This document shows, piece after piece, positions 34,721 through 44,300 of a stretch of 64,000 bases of DNA (positions are counted from its first letter, which is position 1; every line of letters starts with the position of its first letter). Below the pieces are notes generated by a model. It saw only the letters and a list, made by a program, of their open reading frames with translations. It did not search any database and had not been told where the DNA came from. A program made the translations under genes and the position numbers. Origin of the DNA: Acidobacteria bacterium UBA2994 (GTDB taxonomy: Bacteria; Acidobacteriota; Vicinamibacteria; Vicinamibacterales; UBA8438); NCBI GenBank assembly GCA_002346545.1, contig DEAA01000011.1, positions 62,102-126,101 on the forward strand, in the 5' to 3' direction.

Positions 34721-35482
34721 CTAGGCAGGTAAACCGAGCGCCACATCCACCGCAAGCGGGAACAGTTCAACGACATCTCCGTCGAGCCGGAGGGTAACCG
34801 CCGGGTCCGAGTCGTGCTCAGTCGCCCCGCGATTGATCACCACATAGGGCACCCCCCGTCGGGCCGCCGTCAGTGGAACCCCGGCCGCCGGGTACACCGA
34901 CAGGGTCGACCCCAGTGAAATCACCAGGTCGGCCTCGGCCGCGGCGCGCGCGGAGCGCTCAAGATCCTGGGGTGCCAGATTCTGCCCGAAACTGATCGTG
35001 GCCGGCTTCAGGTAGCCGCCGCACGCACACAGCGGCGCCGCGCGGGTCTCGAGAAACCGCTGCACGTGCGACTCGGGGTCGCTGCGCTCGTGACAGGTCA
35101 TGCACTCGATGGCGGTGTTGGTGCCGTGCAGTTCGACCAATCGCTCGGGTGACGTACCGCCCTTGCCGTGCAAACCGTCGACGTTCTGGGTCACGACCAT
35201 GGCCAGCTTGCCCGCCCGCTCCAGACCGACGGCCGCGGTATGGACCCGGTTCGGCTCCGCGTCACGAAACGACGGCCACGCCTCGCACTTCTCGTCCCAA
35301 TATTCGACCCGGGCCGCATCCGAGGTCATGAAATCCTGAAAGTAGATGGGCTGACGTTCCTTCCAGACGCCGTTTGGTCCGCGAAAATCGCGAATGCCGC
35401 TTCCCGTCGAGATACCAGCCCCGGTGAACACCAGGACCCGCTCCGCCGCACGCAGCAAGGCCGTTAGTTTGGGATGGGTCAC
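34721..35482 (-). CDS. NAD-dependent protein deacylase (sirtuin, Sir2 family)
   Basis: A 253-residue protein from a GTG, 4 bp after the preceding propeller gene. NAD-binding blocks GAGISTGSGIRDFRGPNGVW and TQNVDGLHGKGG, catalytic His in LVELHGTN, and four zinc cysteines in CMTCHERS and LCACGG are present, plus GSTLSVYPAAGVP at the end of the Rossmann domain. It removes acyl groups from protein lysines with NAD and thereby can regulate acyl-CoA metabolism, which fits a genome rich in CoA enzymes. Bacterial class cannot be fixed with certainty by eye. Confidence 0.92.
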   Translation of the reverse strand: MTHPKLTALLRAAERVLVFTGAGISTGSGIRDFRGPNGVWKERQPIYFQDFMTSDAARVEYWDEKCEAWPSFRDAEPNRVHTAAVGLERAGKLAMVVTQNVDGLHGKGGTSPERLVELHGTNTAIECMTCHERSDPESHVQRFLETRAAPLCACGGYLKPATISFGQNLAPQDLERSARAAAEADLVISLGSTLSVYPAAGVPLTAARRGVPYVVINRGATEHDSDPAVTLRLDGDVVELFPLAVDVALGLPA

Positions 35483-35486
35483 AGCG

Positions 35487-36545
35487 CTACTCGGGCATCG
35501 TCAGATACGCCATCCGGTCCCCGCGGTAAGAGCCGAGCCAGAGTTCGTCTCCCACCTGGATCGCCGTGGTCGACGACACGAACCCGTTGATAGCCGGTTG
35601 CTCAAGAATCCTCCGAAATTCCAGCGTCTCGGGATCGATCGCCGCCACGTTGGACGTCTCTGACAGGGGCGTCCTCGGGAGCGTGATCGAGTTCCCATCC
35701 CGGTCGGTATGCCCTGCGGCCCACATGACGCTCCCATCCACCGACATCCGCAGGTTGTCCGGCCGGAAGCCCAGTTGGATCTCATCCCGCTCGAGAGGGG
35801 AGCGTGCGCGAGAGATGCGCGTCAACTTCTCTTCAGCCCAGCCAGCGATGTACAGCCAGCGACCATCGTGCGAGATCTCGAGCCCGTTGGGCGACGTCCC
35901 GTCGCTCCCGGGTACCGGACGCCAACCGGTTGACGTGTGCCACTCCCAGACGTTGTCGGTCGGCGCGCTGGTCGTGGCGAACCCACCCTCGGGCAAAGCG
36001 ACCACACTGTTCAGGCTCAGCATCGACAGCGCCGGCGCGCACCCGACCCAGGTCAGGGTGGGAGGCGAGGTAGCGCCATCCACGTCGAACACCTCGATCG
36101 ACTCACGGGTGCCGTGATGGACAACATACAGGACGTGCGGCCCTTCTCGTCTCGCCTTCAGGTAGAGACCATGTGCTCGGAACTCACCCTCGGCCAGCGG
36201 GCCGGGACAAGTCGGATAGGTACGCGCGTCCAGCCGCTCGACCGCGCCGGTCGCCGGGAACAGCGTCGTCGCGGTCTTGTCGGCCTTGTGCACCGCGTAG
36301 ATCCGACCACCCTCCTGCGCCCCGGACACGATGGCCCAGTCCGAATCGGGCACTAGGGCAATGTCCTCAGGACTGATCATGTCGCACACGAAGCCGACCT
36401 CGCCGACCATCTCGCATGGATGAGCACCATACTCGGTGAACCCAGGGGGATCGGCTCCAGGCGCCATCACGGTGGTCGCGGGATTGTCGCACCCAGCCGC
36501 CAGCACGACGGCGACAAACAACACAACGGTTCCGACCCTAATCAT
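35487..36545 (-). CDS. Secreted beta-propeller lipoprotein (SMP-30/paraoxonase-like)
   Basis: A 352-residue protein from the ATG at 36545, with GGAGG six bases upstream. MIRVGTVVLFVAVVLAAG then Cys is a lipoprotein signal. Propeller-type repeats: MISPEDIALVPDSDWAIVSG, HGLYLKARREGPHVLYVVHH, LNSVVALPEGGFATTSA, PNGLEISHDGRWLYIAGW, LRMSVDGSVMWAAGH and VSSTTAIQVGDELWLGSYRG. The PNG-x-E-x-S-x-DGR-x-x-Y block is characteristic of SMP-30/gluconolactonase and paraoxonase propellers, usually calcium lactonases. Reaction not proven. It shares an operon with the sirtuin and is divergent from the methyltransferase. Confidence 0.78.
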   Translation of the reverse strand: MIRVGTVVLFVAVVLAAGCDNPATTVMAPGADPPGFTEYGAHPCEMVGEVGFVCDMISPEDIALVPDSDWAIVSGAQEGGRIYAVHKADKTATTLFPATGAVERLDARTYPTCPGPLAEGEFRAHGLYLKARREGPHVLYVVHHGTRESIEVFDVDGATSPPTLTWVGCAPALSMLSLNSVVALPEGGFATTSAPTDNVWEWHTSTGWRPVPGSDGTSPNGLEISHDGRWLYIAGWAEEKLTRISRARSPLERDEIQLGFRPDNLRMSVDGSVMWAAGHTDRDGNSITLPRTPLSETSNVAAIDPETLEFRRILEQPAINGFVSSTTAIQVGDELWLGSYRGDRMAYLTMPE

Positions 36546-36615
36546 CTGCGTCCTCCTCGAGGCCGAACGGTCCGGCAACGGCCAACGGGCCTCATGTTAC
36601 AGTCCCGGTCTAGTC

Positions 36616-37527
36616 ATGTCTGTGGTCGAAACCCTGGGCGCGCGTCTGGCCGACAGGCAGCTCGTCCTCCTCGACGGCGCCACCGGCACTGAGCTCGAAC
36701 GGCGTGGCGTGCCGATGGATGGCGCTGCCTGGAGCGCGGCCGCGCTGGTCACCCACCCGGACACGATACGCTCGGTCCACCAGGACTACATCCGAGCCGG
36801 CGCCAGCATCATCACCTCGAACTCGTTCTCGACCGCTCGCCACCAACTCGAACCAGCGGGTCTCTCAGCCCAGTTCCGTGAGCTCAATCACCGCGCGGTG
36901 GAACTGGCCCTCGAAGCGCGAGAGCGGACCAACCTCGACCGGCCAATCGCCGTCGCCGCCTCGATGTCATCGATTCACTTCGATCGGAAGTACATGGTGC
37001 CGGTAGCCCAGGCGGAAGCCAACTTCCGTGAACAGGCCGAGGTGCTGGCCGAGGCGAATCCCGACCTTCTCCTGCTAGAGATGATGTGGGACCTCGATTA
37101 CTCGGCGGCCGCCGTCCGTGCCGCAGCCGCCACCGGGATACCGGTTTGGGTCGGGTTCACGGCCCGTCGCGACAAGGACGGGGTCGCGCTGTTCAGTGAG
37201 ACGTACCGTGGCTCGCTGGCCTCGGCGCTGGGACCAGTCCTCGCCGAGGGTGGCAGTCTCGTGAGCGTGATGCACACCGAAGCCCGTGACGTGGCGGCAG
37301 CACTCGAGGTGGTCAAGCAGCAATGGACGGGACCGCTCGGTGCCTACGGGCACTCGGGCCAGTTCGTGATGCCCAACTGGCAGTTCAACGACGTGATCTC
37401 GCCCGAGACCTACCTGACACAGGCGCGCATCTGGGTGGCCGCCGGGGCGCGACTGATCGGCGGCTGCTGTGGTATCGGACCGGACCACATCCGTCTGCTC
37501 TCGGAACAACTCCGCCTCGACGGCTAG
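36616..37527 (+). CDS. Homocysteine S-methyltransferase-family protein
   Basis: A 303-residue cytoplasmic barrel from the ATG at 36616. Family start VLLDGATGTELERRGVPM, ASIITSNSFSTARHQL, and the C-terminal zinc motif RLIGGCCGIGPDHI (Cys284, Cys285) are clear. The third zinc ligand of BHMT/MmuM enzymes, a Cys in a G-x-N-C motif on barrel strand 6, is not present; the equivalent stretch reads LVSVMHTEA with His220. His could substitute as a ligand, or the methyl donor/acceptor may differ. Expected chemistry: methyl transfer to a thiol such as homocysteine from betaine, S-methylmethionine or a similar donor. It is divergent from the propeller lipoprotein. Confidence 0.84.
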   Translation: MSVVETLGARLADRQLVLLDGATGTELERRGVPMDGAAWSAAALVTHPDTIRSVHQDYIRAGASIITSNSFSTARHQLEPAGLSAQFRELNHRAVELALEARERTNLDRPIAVAASMSSIHFDRKYMVPVAQAEANFREQAEVLAEANPDLLLLEMMWDLDYSAAAVRAAAATGIPVWVGFTARRDKDGVALFSETYRGSLASALGPVLAEGGSLVSVMHTEARDVAAALEVVKQQWTGPLGAYGHSGQFVMPNWQFNDVISPETYLTQARIWVAAGARLIGGCCGIGPDHIRLLSEQLRLDG

Positions 37528-37658
37528 CAGCCTGCTGAAATACCAGCCGGGTCACAGTGTCTTGGGGAGACGGGTGCGCGGCCAAGCGCGGGGAAGGAGT
37601 AACCAGTCGGGTTGTGACCGACAAAGCCACACCGCCACGCCGCCATATCGGTAAAGGA

Positions 37659-38270
37659 CTAGGGGCCCGACCACTTTACCTTGGCGTACTCGGCGCTCAG
37701 TCCAGACAGGTTCCAGTTGCGTCCCCAGTCGCGGTATCGGCTCCGCGTGCCGGAGCACACCACCACGTCGGGAGCCACCCAGTAGGCCGAGTTCGTCACT
37801 CGAGTCTCGCCCTCCCCGGCCGCGCCAGTGATCGGTTCGACCGTGCCATCGATGATCTTGGGGATCTGGACCGACCACCCCTTGTCCGTATCTTCGAACG
37901 TGATCGGCACCTGGCGGGTACCGAGCAGGCGCGAGATCACGATCCGGAACCACCCCGTCGTGCCTCCGGCCTGACCGGTGAGAATCTCGGTCAACCGCTC
38001 GACCGCGGCCGGGGTCGCTCGCTCGTCGATGTAGAGTCCAACCGCCCAGTCGCCGTGCGCCAACGGTCCGGGAATGTCCATCACCGCCGCTATGTTGAGC
38101 CCGTCGAGAGACTCGTCCCCGGCATGTCCCTCATGAATCCGCAGCCCCCACCAGGTGTGGCAGACGCCCTGGGACGGCTGCGCCTTCCCTAGCGAGATCA
38201 CGCAAGGACAGAACACATCACAATTACAGCTCAGTACGATCTCGCCAGAGATTCGCCAGGGAAACGCCAT
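37659..38270 (-). CDS. DUF1326 domain protein
   Basis: A 203-residue protein of the DUF1326 family, recognised by the opening WRISGEIVLSCNCDVFCPC, with a CNCDVFCPC cysteine cluster, and by LNIAAVMDIPGPLAHGDW and LYIDERATPAAVERLTEILT. No signal peptide. Function unknown; the Cys cluster may bind metal. It directly follows the DUF2182 gene by 10 bp, a pairing repeated in many genomes, which suggests a membrane/soluble metal-handling pair (inference). It is convergent with the methyltransferase gene across 131 non-coding bases that contain only a short imperfect direct repeat (ACCAGYCGGGT at 37542 and 37602). Confidence 0.87.
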   Translation of the reverse strand: MAFPWRISGEIVLSCNCDVFCPCVISLGKAQPSQGVCHTWWGLRIHEGHAGDESLDGLNIAAVMDIPGPLAHGDWAVGLYIDERATPAAVERLTEILTGQAGGTTGWFRIVISRLLGTRQVPITFEDTDKGWSVQIPKIIDGTVEPITGAAGEGETRVTNSAYWVAPDVVVCSGTRSRYRDWGRNWNLSGLSAEYAKVKWSGP

Positions 38271-38280
38271 CGCACCTCCG

Positions 38281-39075
38281 CTACACGGCTTCCGAGAGCA
38301 ACATGACCCCCCAGCCGATCAACCCTAACCCGGCCCAGCGACCGAACCGCTCGCCACCCGGGGCGACCTTCTCGACCAGCACGAATAGCGCCAATCCGGC
38401 CAGCCAGTACACGTTCATGACACCGGCTACGAACATCAACAACATGAGCGCCCAGCAACATCCGACGCACACCACCCCATGTTCGATCCCCATGCGAATC
38501 GCCCCACCGACACCATCTCGCCATGAAGCCAAAAAGAAGGCGAAGGGTGAACGACAGTGTCTAAGGCAGGAGGTTTTCAGCTCCGTCCACTGAAAGGCGC
38601 CGGCCGCCACCATGAAGACCCCGGCCAGCCAAGACGTCGCGCTCGCACCAGTCGGCGTGAGGAGCGCCGCGCGTTGTAACCCCCACTGGGCCAGCGTGGC
38701 GAGGCCACTGAACGCGGTCCAAACTAGGAGATAGCCGGAAAGAAACGCGCCGACCGTCGTCCACACTCGCGCTGACGTGTCTTGCCGTCGTTGCAGCGTG
38801 GCGAAAGCGATGACCACCGGGGACGCCGACGGGACCATCATCGCTACCATCATCACCGCCCACATCACGAAGACAAGCCAGGCGTCGAAAGGAGCCCACA
38901 CAGCCGTACGGGGCACATGCATCTCCCCGGACATCGGGCCAACACCAGACACCGAATAGATCCACGCCAAGCCCGAGACCCCGACCAGACCGGCCCCGAC
39001 GAACAGACGGTCCCGCTCCAGCACGGTCTGAACTGTCCACCGCCGCGGACCCTCGCCAGCTCCAGGCTCGCTCAC
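38281..39075 (-). CDS. DUF2182 integral membrane protein
   Basis: A 264-residue membrane protein from a GTG at 39075. Predicted membrane segments include the DUF2182 signature WLVFVMWAVMMVAMMVPSAS, then GAFLSGYLLVWTAFSGLATL, WLAGVFMVAAGAFQWTELK, the KTSCLRHCRSP loop, GIEHGVVCVGCCWALMLLMF and WLAGLALFVLVEKVAPGG. The conserved His/Cys/Met-rich segments have led to description as a predicted metal-binding membrane protein. Operonic with DUF1326 downstream. No obvious Shine-Dalgarno. About 210 non-coding bases separate it from the quinoprotein end at 39286 and hold nothing I recognise. Confidence 0.88.
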   Translation of the reverse strand: MSEPGAGEGPRRWTVQTVLERDRLFVGAGLVGVSGLAWIYSVSGVGPMSGEMHVPRTAVWAPFDAWLVFVMWAVMMVAMMVPSASPVVIAFATLQRRQDTSARVWTTVGAFLSGYLLVWTAFSGLATLAQWGLQRAALLTPTGASATSWLAGVFMVAAGAFQWTELKTSCLRHCRSPFAFFLASWRDGVGGAIRMGIEHGVVCVGCCWALMLLMFVAGVMNVYWLAGLALFVLVEKVAPGGERFGRWAGLGLIGWGVMLLSEAV

Positions 39076-39285
39076 CGGCCGATCATAGTGCGGAGCGGCC
39101 CCTCCGCCTGGACATGTGTCAGGCCGGGACCGGGATAGATCGTGTATTCGACCGGTCCAACGCGCACGCGCCCTGCTTAATCCAAATACCGGATCGCAGA
39201 TACGGTCCTCGCTCTGATGGCACCCTCACCGGCCTCGAAGCCACAGACAGCCACAACGCACCAACCAGCAGCAGACGTTGTCCGA

Positions 39286-41346
39286 TCACGGTTCGACGGT
39301 GAGCTCACCGATGGCCCACGGATGCTCGACACAGTGGAACAGGAACGTCCCGGGCTCATCGAAGGTGACGAACCCCCAGGTCGCCGGGTCGAGGGTCTCG
39401 GTGCTCCAGCTACCGTCCCGGGCGGCGATCGTGTGCGGGATCTCCCCGCTGTTGAGGAACCGGACCCGGACACCGGCGCGAACCCGCGCCCGCACCGGAT
39501 TGAAGCGATGCTCCTCCAGGGCATAGCGCCGGCCGCCGACGGCCCAGGCCGGGCTTTCGAGCAACGTCCCCGTCTCGATCTCCTGGGTTTCCTCGGGACG
39601 GGGGCCGCGCGGCGGGACACCCGCCCACAGATCGGTGAGCGGCTCTCCCCGCGGCTCGACCGCGCCGTCGAGCGCAAACGCCCAGAACTCACGCCCCATG
39701 GCAACGCTGACATACTGGCGACCGTCGAGTTCGTAGGTGATCGCCGGCCCCGGTCGCATCAGCGCCCCGGCCGGCGCCGTCTGGAAGGTCCAGGCGCGGT
39801 CCCCGGTTCGCGCGTCGTAGGCCTCGACGAGTCCGTCTGGTGCCGCGCGGAACATCAACCCGCCCGCAGTAGTCAACGGCCCGCTCGTGCCCAGAAATCT
39901 GGTCGGCACCTCATGCTTCCAGACCACCCGGCCGGTCGCCGTATCGACCGCGGCGATGATGCCCAGCGCGTCCGGCAGCGTGATCTGCACGTCGCCGGTG
40001 TTGACCAGCCACGGATCGGCGAACCGTCGGATGCGACCCACATGCGCCATCCCCTGGGCATAGATGAAGCCAGTCTGTGGACTGTGCGACATCGGCGTCA
40101 CCCGGACACGTGGGATCGGCGCACCAGGAGCGACCACGGTGTGCGCGTCCACCGTGGGTGGCGTGAACCCGCTGCAGTTCAGCTGAAAGGGCGGCGGCAC
40201 CCGGTCGCGCCAGTACGCGCAGTCGGGAAGTATGCTCTCGGCGCCAATCGGAAACGGCTGGGTGGCGGCCGTCAGCTGTCCCGGATCCTGGGGCACGGGG
40301 CGCTGCTCGATCGGCAGCAGCGGCTCACCCGTCTCCCGATCGAACAGGAAGAGGAAGCCATCGGCACGCATCGCGGCCAGTGCCTTTCGTGGCTGCCCGT
40401 CGACCTGCGTCTCATAGAGCAGCAACGGCGTGGCGATGTCGGCGTCCCAGACGTCGTGCCGAACGACCTGGTAATGCCAGCGGAGCTCGCCCGTCTCGGT
40501 GTCCACCGCCACGACCGACGCGGTGAACAGATTGTCTCCGGCCCTGATCTCGCCCCCAAACATCGGCACCGGATTGCCGGTCGCGAAGTAGACCAGCCCG
40601 AGGTCGGGGTCGACGGTGCCCACGAGCCAGACCCCGCCGCCGCCCATCTGCCAGGTATTCGAGTCCTGCGGCCAGGTGTCATGGCCGAACTCGCCCGGCC
40701 GGGGCACGATGAAGAAGGTCCAGTCGATCTCTCCGCTCTCGGCATCGAGCGCCACGATGCGGCCCTGTCCGCCGCTGTCGCCGCTGGCCACCCCAGCGTA
40801 GACACGTCCGCGCGCGTACATGGGTGCGGTGGTCACCATCTCGCCGATCTCCTGTGGCACGGTCCCGATGGCCGTGGCCCACACCAGCTCCCCGGTGTCG
40901 CGGTCGATCGCTGCCACTTCGGAGGTGCGTAGTCCCACGAAGAGCAGCTCATCGCTCAGCCCGACACCCTGCCACGAGGGCACCATCTGGGGCCGATCCT
41001 CCGGGGTTTGCCACCGCCAGCGGGTGTCACCGGTGCGCGCGTCGAGCGCGAAGACGTTCGCGCCGGCGGTCAGATAGAGCGTGCCATCCGCCATGACGGG
41101 GGTGGCACGGGATGCCGCCCCACCATCGAACTCCCTCACCCAGGCGCCACCCAGCCTTCCGATCGTCGCGGTTGAAATCTGGTCCAGTGTCGAGTGACGC
41201 GAGCTGGACCAGTCGCCCCCAACCAATGGCCACTCTCCGTCAGGGTGGGCGCTCGCCGACTCCTGCGCCGCAGCAGTGACGGCCGATAGCGACAGGGCGA
41301 CGATCGATGTCGACAAGAACAACATCCGGACAGAGTGACTGGTCAT
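39286..41346 (-). CDS. PQQ-dependent dehydrogenase fused to a C-terminal cupredoxin domain
   Basis: A 686-residue exported protein (signal MTSHSVRMLFLSTSIVALSL). The quinoprotein propeller occupies about 30-600: WPLVGGDWSSSRHSTLDQI, FALDARTGDTRWRWQTPEDR, AIDRDTGELVWATAIG, AVDTETGELRWHYQVVRHDV, VDTATGRVVWKHEVPTR and EAYDARTGDRAWTFQTAPAG. The last 80 residues form a cupredoxin: EHRFNPVRARVRAGVRVRF, IPHTIAA (His638), and FLFHCVEHPWAIGEL (Cys672, His675). The axial Met expected three residues after the last His is Ala/Ile. So electrons could pass from PQQ to an in-built copper site rather than a cytochrome. Its start overlaps the stop of the upstream 1301-residue gene by four bases (ATGA), implying coupled translation. 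Confidence 0.9.
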   Translation of the reverse strand: MTSHSVRMLFLSTSIVALSLSAVTAAAQESASAHPDGEWPLVGGDWSSSRHSTLDQISTATIGRLGGAWVREFDGGAASRATPVMADGTLYLTAGANVFALDARTGDTRWRWQTPEDRPQMVPSWQGVGLSDELLFVGLRTSEVAAIDRDTGELVWATAIGTVPQEIGEMVTTAPMYARGRVYAGVASGDSGGQGRIVALDAESGEIDWTFFIVPRPGEFGHDTWPQDSNTWQMGGGGVWLVGTVDPDLGLVYFATGNPVPMFGGEIRAGDNLFTASVVAVDTETGELRWHYQVVRHDVWDADIATPLLLYETQVDGQPRKALAAMRADGFLFLFDRETGEPLLPIEQRPVPQDPGQLTAATQPFPIGAESILPDCAYWRDRVPPPFQLNCSGFTPPTVDAHTVVAPGAPIPRVRVTPMSHSPQTGFIYAQGMAHVGRIRRFADPWLVNTGDVQITLPDALGIIAAVDTATGRVVWKHEVPTRFLGTSGPLTTAGGLMFRAAPDGLVEAYDARTGDRAWTFQTAPAGALMRPGPAITYELDGRQYVSVAMGREFWAFALDGAVEPRGEPLTDLWAGVPPRGPRPEETQEIETGTLLESPAWAVGGRRYALEEHRFNPVRARVRAGVRVRFLNSGEIPHTIAARDGSWSTETLDPATWGFVTFDEPGTFLFHCVEHPWAIGELTVEP

Positions 41347-44300
41347 CGGCTCTCCAGGCTGATGCGGCGCTCCGGCGACGTAAGGACTGGGAAATCGAGT
41401 AACGGCGTAAGCCGAAGCAGTGCAGCCCCCGCCGACCCCGCGTTGTCGGTGATGAGGTACAGGGTTCCATCCGGACCGGCCTCAACGTCGATCAACGGAG
41501 GCACATGGTCGCGCAGCAGACGCTCGGAAGCAACGACTCGACCGGGCGTCTCCAAATCGAGGCGCCACCGTTCGAGGAAAGCACCTTGCCGCCGCGTTAG
41601 GAAGAGATCCCGAAAAACAGGAGCTGCTGAGACCGCTCCAGCGAACGCCACCGCCATCACCTCGAGGCCGCTACCACTCTCGACGCTGGCGAGAGAGGCG
41701 ACAGCAGATCCCCGGGGAGCGACCGATCCGGCGGTAACCGGGGTGATACCCAGGGTGCCCGAGGAGTCCAGGTCGGCGACCCAGAGACTCTCTGACTCCG
41801 ACGGCCAGGCCAAGGTCAGCGGCTGCCGGAGGCCCCCAGCGAAGATCGGGGACAGGAATGGGTTGTCGACCGGCGTGGTGCCATCCAGTGCGATCCGAAG
41901 GACCTTGCCGCGGTAGCTTGCCGCCTCGGCCGGTTCGGTGCCGGCATCGCCAAGCGCCACGTATAGCTGCTGGTCACCGCCGATCGCCAGACGCCCGGTA
42001 TCGCCGGGCCCGGCTGGCAAGGCATCGATCAGTACCGCGGGTTCGGCGAAGCGCTCTTCAACCGCACGGTAGCGTACAAGCTGACGTGTCGGGGACGTAC
42101 CGGACAACTGTCGGGTATACAGAACGTAGATGAACCCTGACTTCTCGAATGCCGGATCGACGACGACCTCTGGCACATCTCCGGCACCTGGCATCAGCGC
42201 TTCGGGCAGCACCAGCGCCGGGGCGGGCGCCCGCTGACCATCAGCGCCAACAAACCAGAGCCGCCCGGCCGCGTCGGACACCAACACCCGGCCGTCCGGC
42301 ACGACCGCCGCGCGTGCCGGCGCCTCGAAGCCCTCCGCCATCGTCTCGAGCTCAAACCTCAGACCGTCAGCGGTAGAGACCACACCGTCCACCACGGGCA
42401 TACGGGGCAAGCTCAAGAGCACGGTGTCAGTGGCTACCCCGGCCATGGTGTCACCGGGTGCTGACACAGCTGAGGCCGTCGCCGCCATGGCGCGGTGGAA
42501 GATGAACTCATTGCTGAATAGCCCGTCCGGGTTCTGCACCTGCAGGAAGTGAAGGCCGGAGACCGGCGGCGACTGCGCCAGATCAACTTCGATAATCTCG
42601 CTGGTACAACTTGGCAGCACACCGGTCTGACACCTGAGCGTCCCGTCAACACGGCGACCATCGACGAAAAGCTTGGCTCCGGGCTGCACATGACGAGCAC
42701 TGATCTGCAGAGCCCGGCCGTCGCCGAAGTCTCGCGGAAAAACCTGACGGCCCTGTTGGTCCTGGATTGGTCCCAGTGTCCACAAGGCCGGCTGGGGGTG
42801 GTCGAGATCGACGTTTGGTCCTACGCGACCAATGAAGGTACCCACGAATTCGCCTTCTCTTGCCATCGAAACAAGAGCGCTACGACTGAAGGCGCGGCGG
42901 GCTCCATCCTGCTCGAGGTAGAACCCGGCATCGTAGGCGAAACGGGCGGCGGTGACGGTGTCGTGCTCGATGAAGACCCCTTCTCCCTGGAGGAACACGG
43001 CACCTTCCTGATCCGCCAACTCCAGCGCAGCAAGCAAATCCGAGGTCAGCTCGGCAGTCGCCGTCGAGCGACTGAGCGTCAGCGTACGGGCGTAGGCTCC
43101 CGAGAACCCCGTGCTCCCCTCGGTGACCATGTTCCAGAACGGCACCTGCACTCCGAACGCGGCACCCCACATGTTCCGCTCAGGAAACCCGGCATCGCGC
43201 TCACTCTGCCTCCGCAGGTCGACCACGTTCCATCGCCCCTGCGGAAGGATCAACCAACGGTCATACGCTCCGCGCCAAGTTGGCGCGTCCATGCCGGTAC
43301 CAGGTGTGTTGGTGCTTACCCAGAACGGCAGCCGATGGCAATTACCACAAACGTTCGCCCTATCGCCGGGCTGGTCCCCGGGAACGCCGTCGATGTGAAA
43401 CACCCGGAAGCCGGTGGTGGCCGTAGTCGACAGTACGTTGTCGTAGGAACGGCGTTGGGCTGGTGGGTACGGCACGCTTAGGAGAAACCTAGCCAGCGCA
43501 TCGCGCTCGGTGGCGTCGAGTGCACCCGGCAATCCCTCGTCATTGATCGGGCAATCGTCAACCAGGCACATCGTCGTGGCGAGAGTGCCGTCCAAGAGCT
43601 GGCGTGTGCAGCTCTCTGGCACCAGCGGGTCGCAATTGGCCGTCACCGATGTTCCGATGTTCGCGGTGTTCGCCCCCCCATACGGATCGCCCGGAATCCC
43701 GTCCCAGTGGTACGGCGCCGTATCGCGTAGGCCCCGGATCGGCATGGTCGACCGCGGGGGCACCTGGGTGCACCCGGCCACATTGCAGACAGGGGTGTCC
43801 AGCACCCACAGCAGCTGATCCGTGTGGCCGTCGGGGTGACAGCTTTCACACGAGAACGTGCCGCCAGTCGACGCGCGGGCCGTCGAGAACGCCACCCGAC
43901 CCAGCTTGACCACGAGGTGGGTCGGATCGTCGAGTGGGATTGTCGCGGCGAGTTGCGGTTGCGTCCGATCGGTCAAGTCGACGAGCGAGACGGAATTGTC
44001 GACGGCGTTCAGCACCCAGGCGCGCGTGGCGGCACCGTCGGCGGCCGACTCCAGCGCTACGCCCCGGGGCACCGCGCCCACCGCGACCCGGCCCAGCACC
44101 GCCCCGCTAGCGGCGTCGAGAGTGAAGAGAACGTCGGAGCTGGCCGCGGTGGCCACGAGGGTACGGTCATCGGCGCTGACCGAGATGGCATAGGGCGTGG
44201 CCAATGCGGCGTCTGGGGCAGGCTCCGCCGGCGGCAGCGGCTCGAGTTCGAGGAACTCGGGCGGCCCGCAACTGGCTCCGGCACAATCAACGCGTGTGAC

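Noticed and set aside
37542..37619. Direct and inverted repeats between the methyltransferase and DUF1326 genes as an attachment site or mobile relic
   Set aside because: The repeats are short and imperfect (10 of 11 bases; 7-bp arms 56 apart) and no integrase or boundary genes are near.
39217..40932. Plus-strand open frame of 571 codons
   Set aside because: Antisense to the PQQ-cupredoxin gene; residue pattern is the mirror artefact of a high-GC coding strand.
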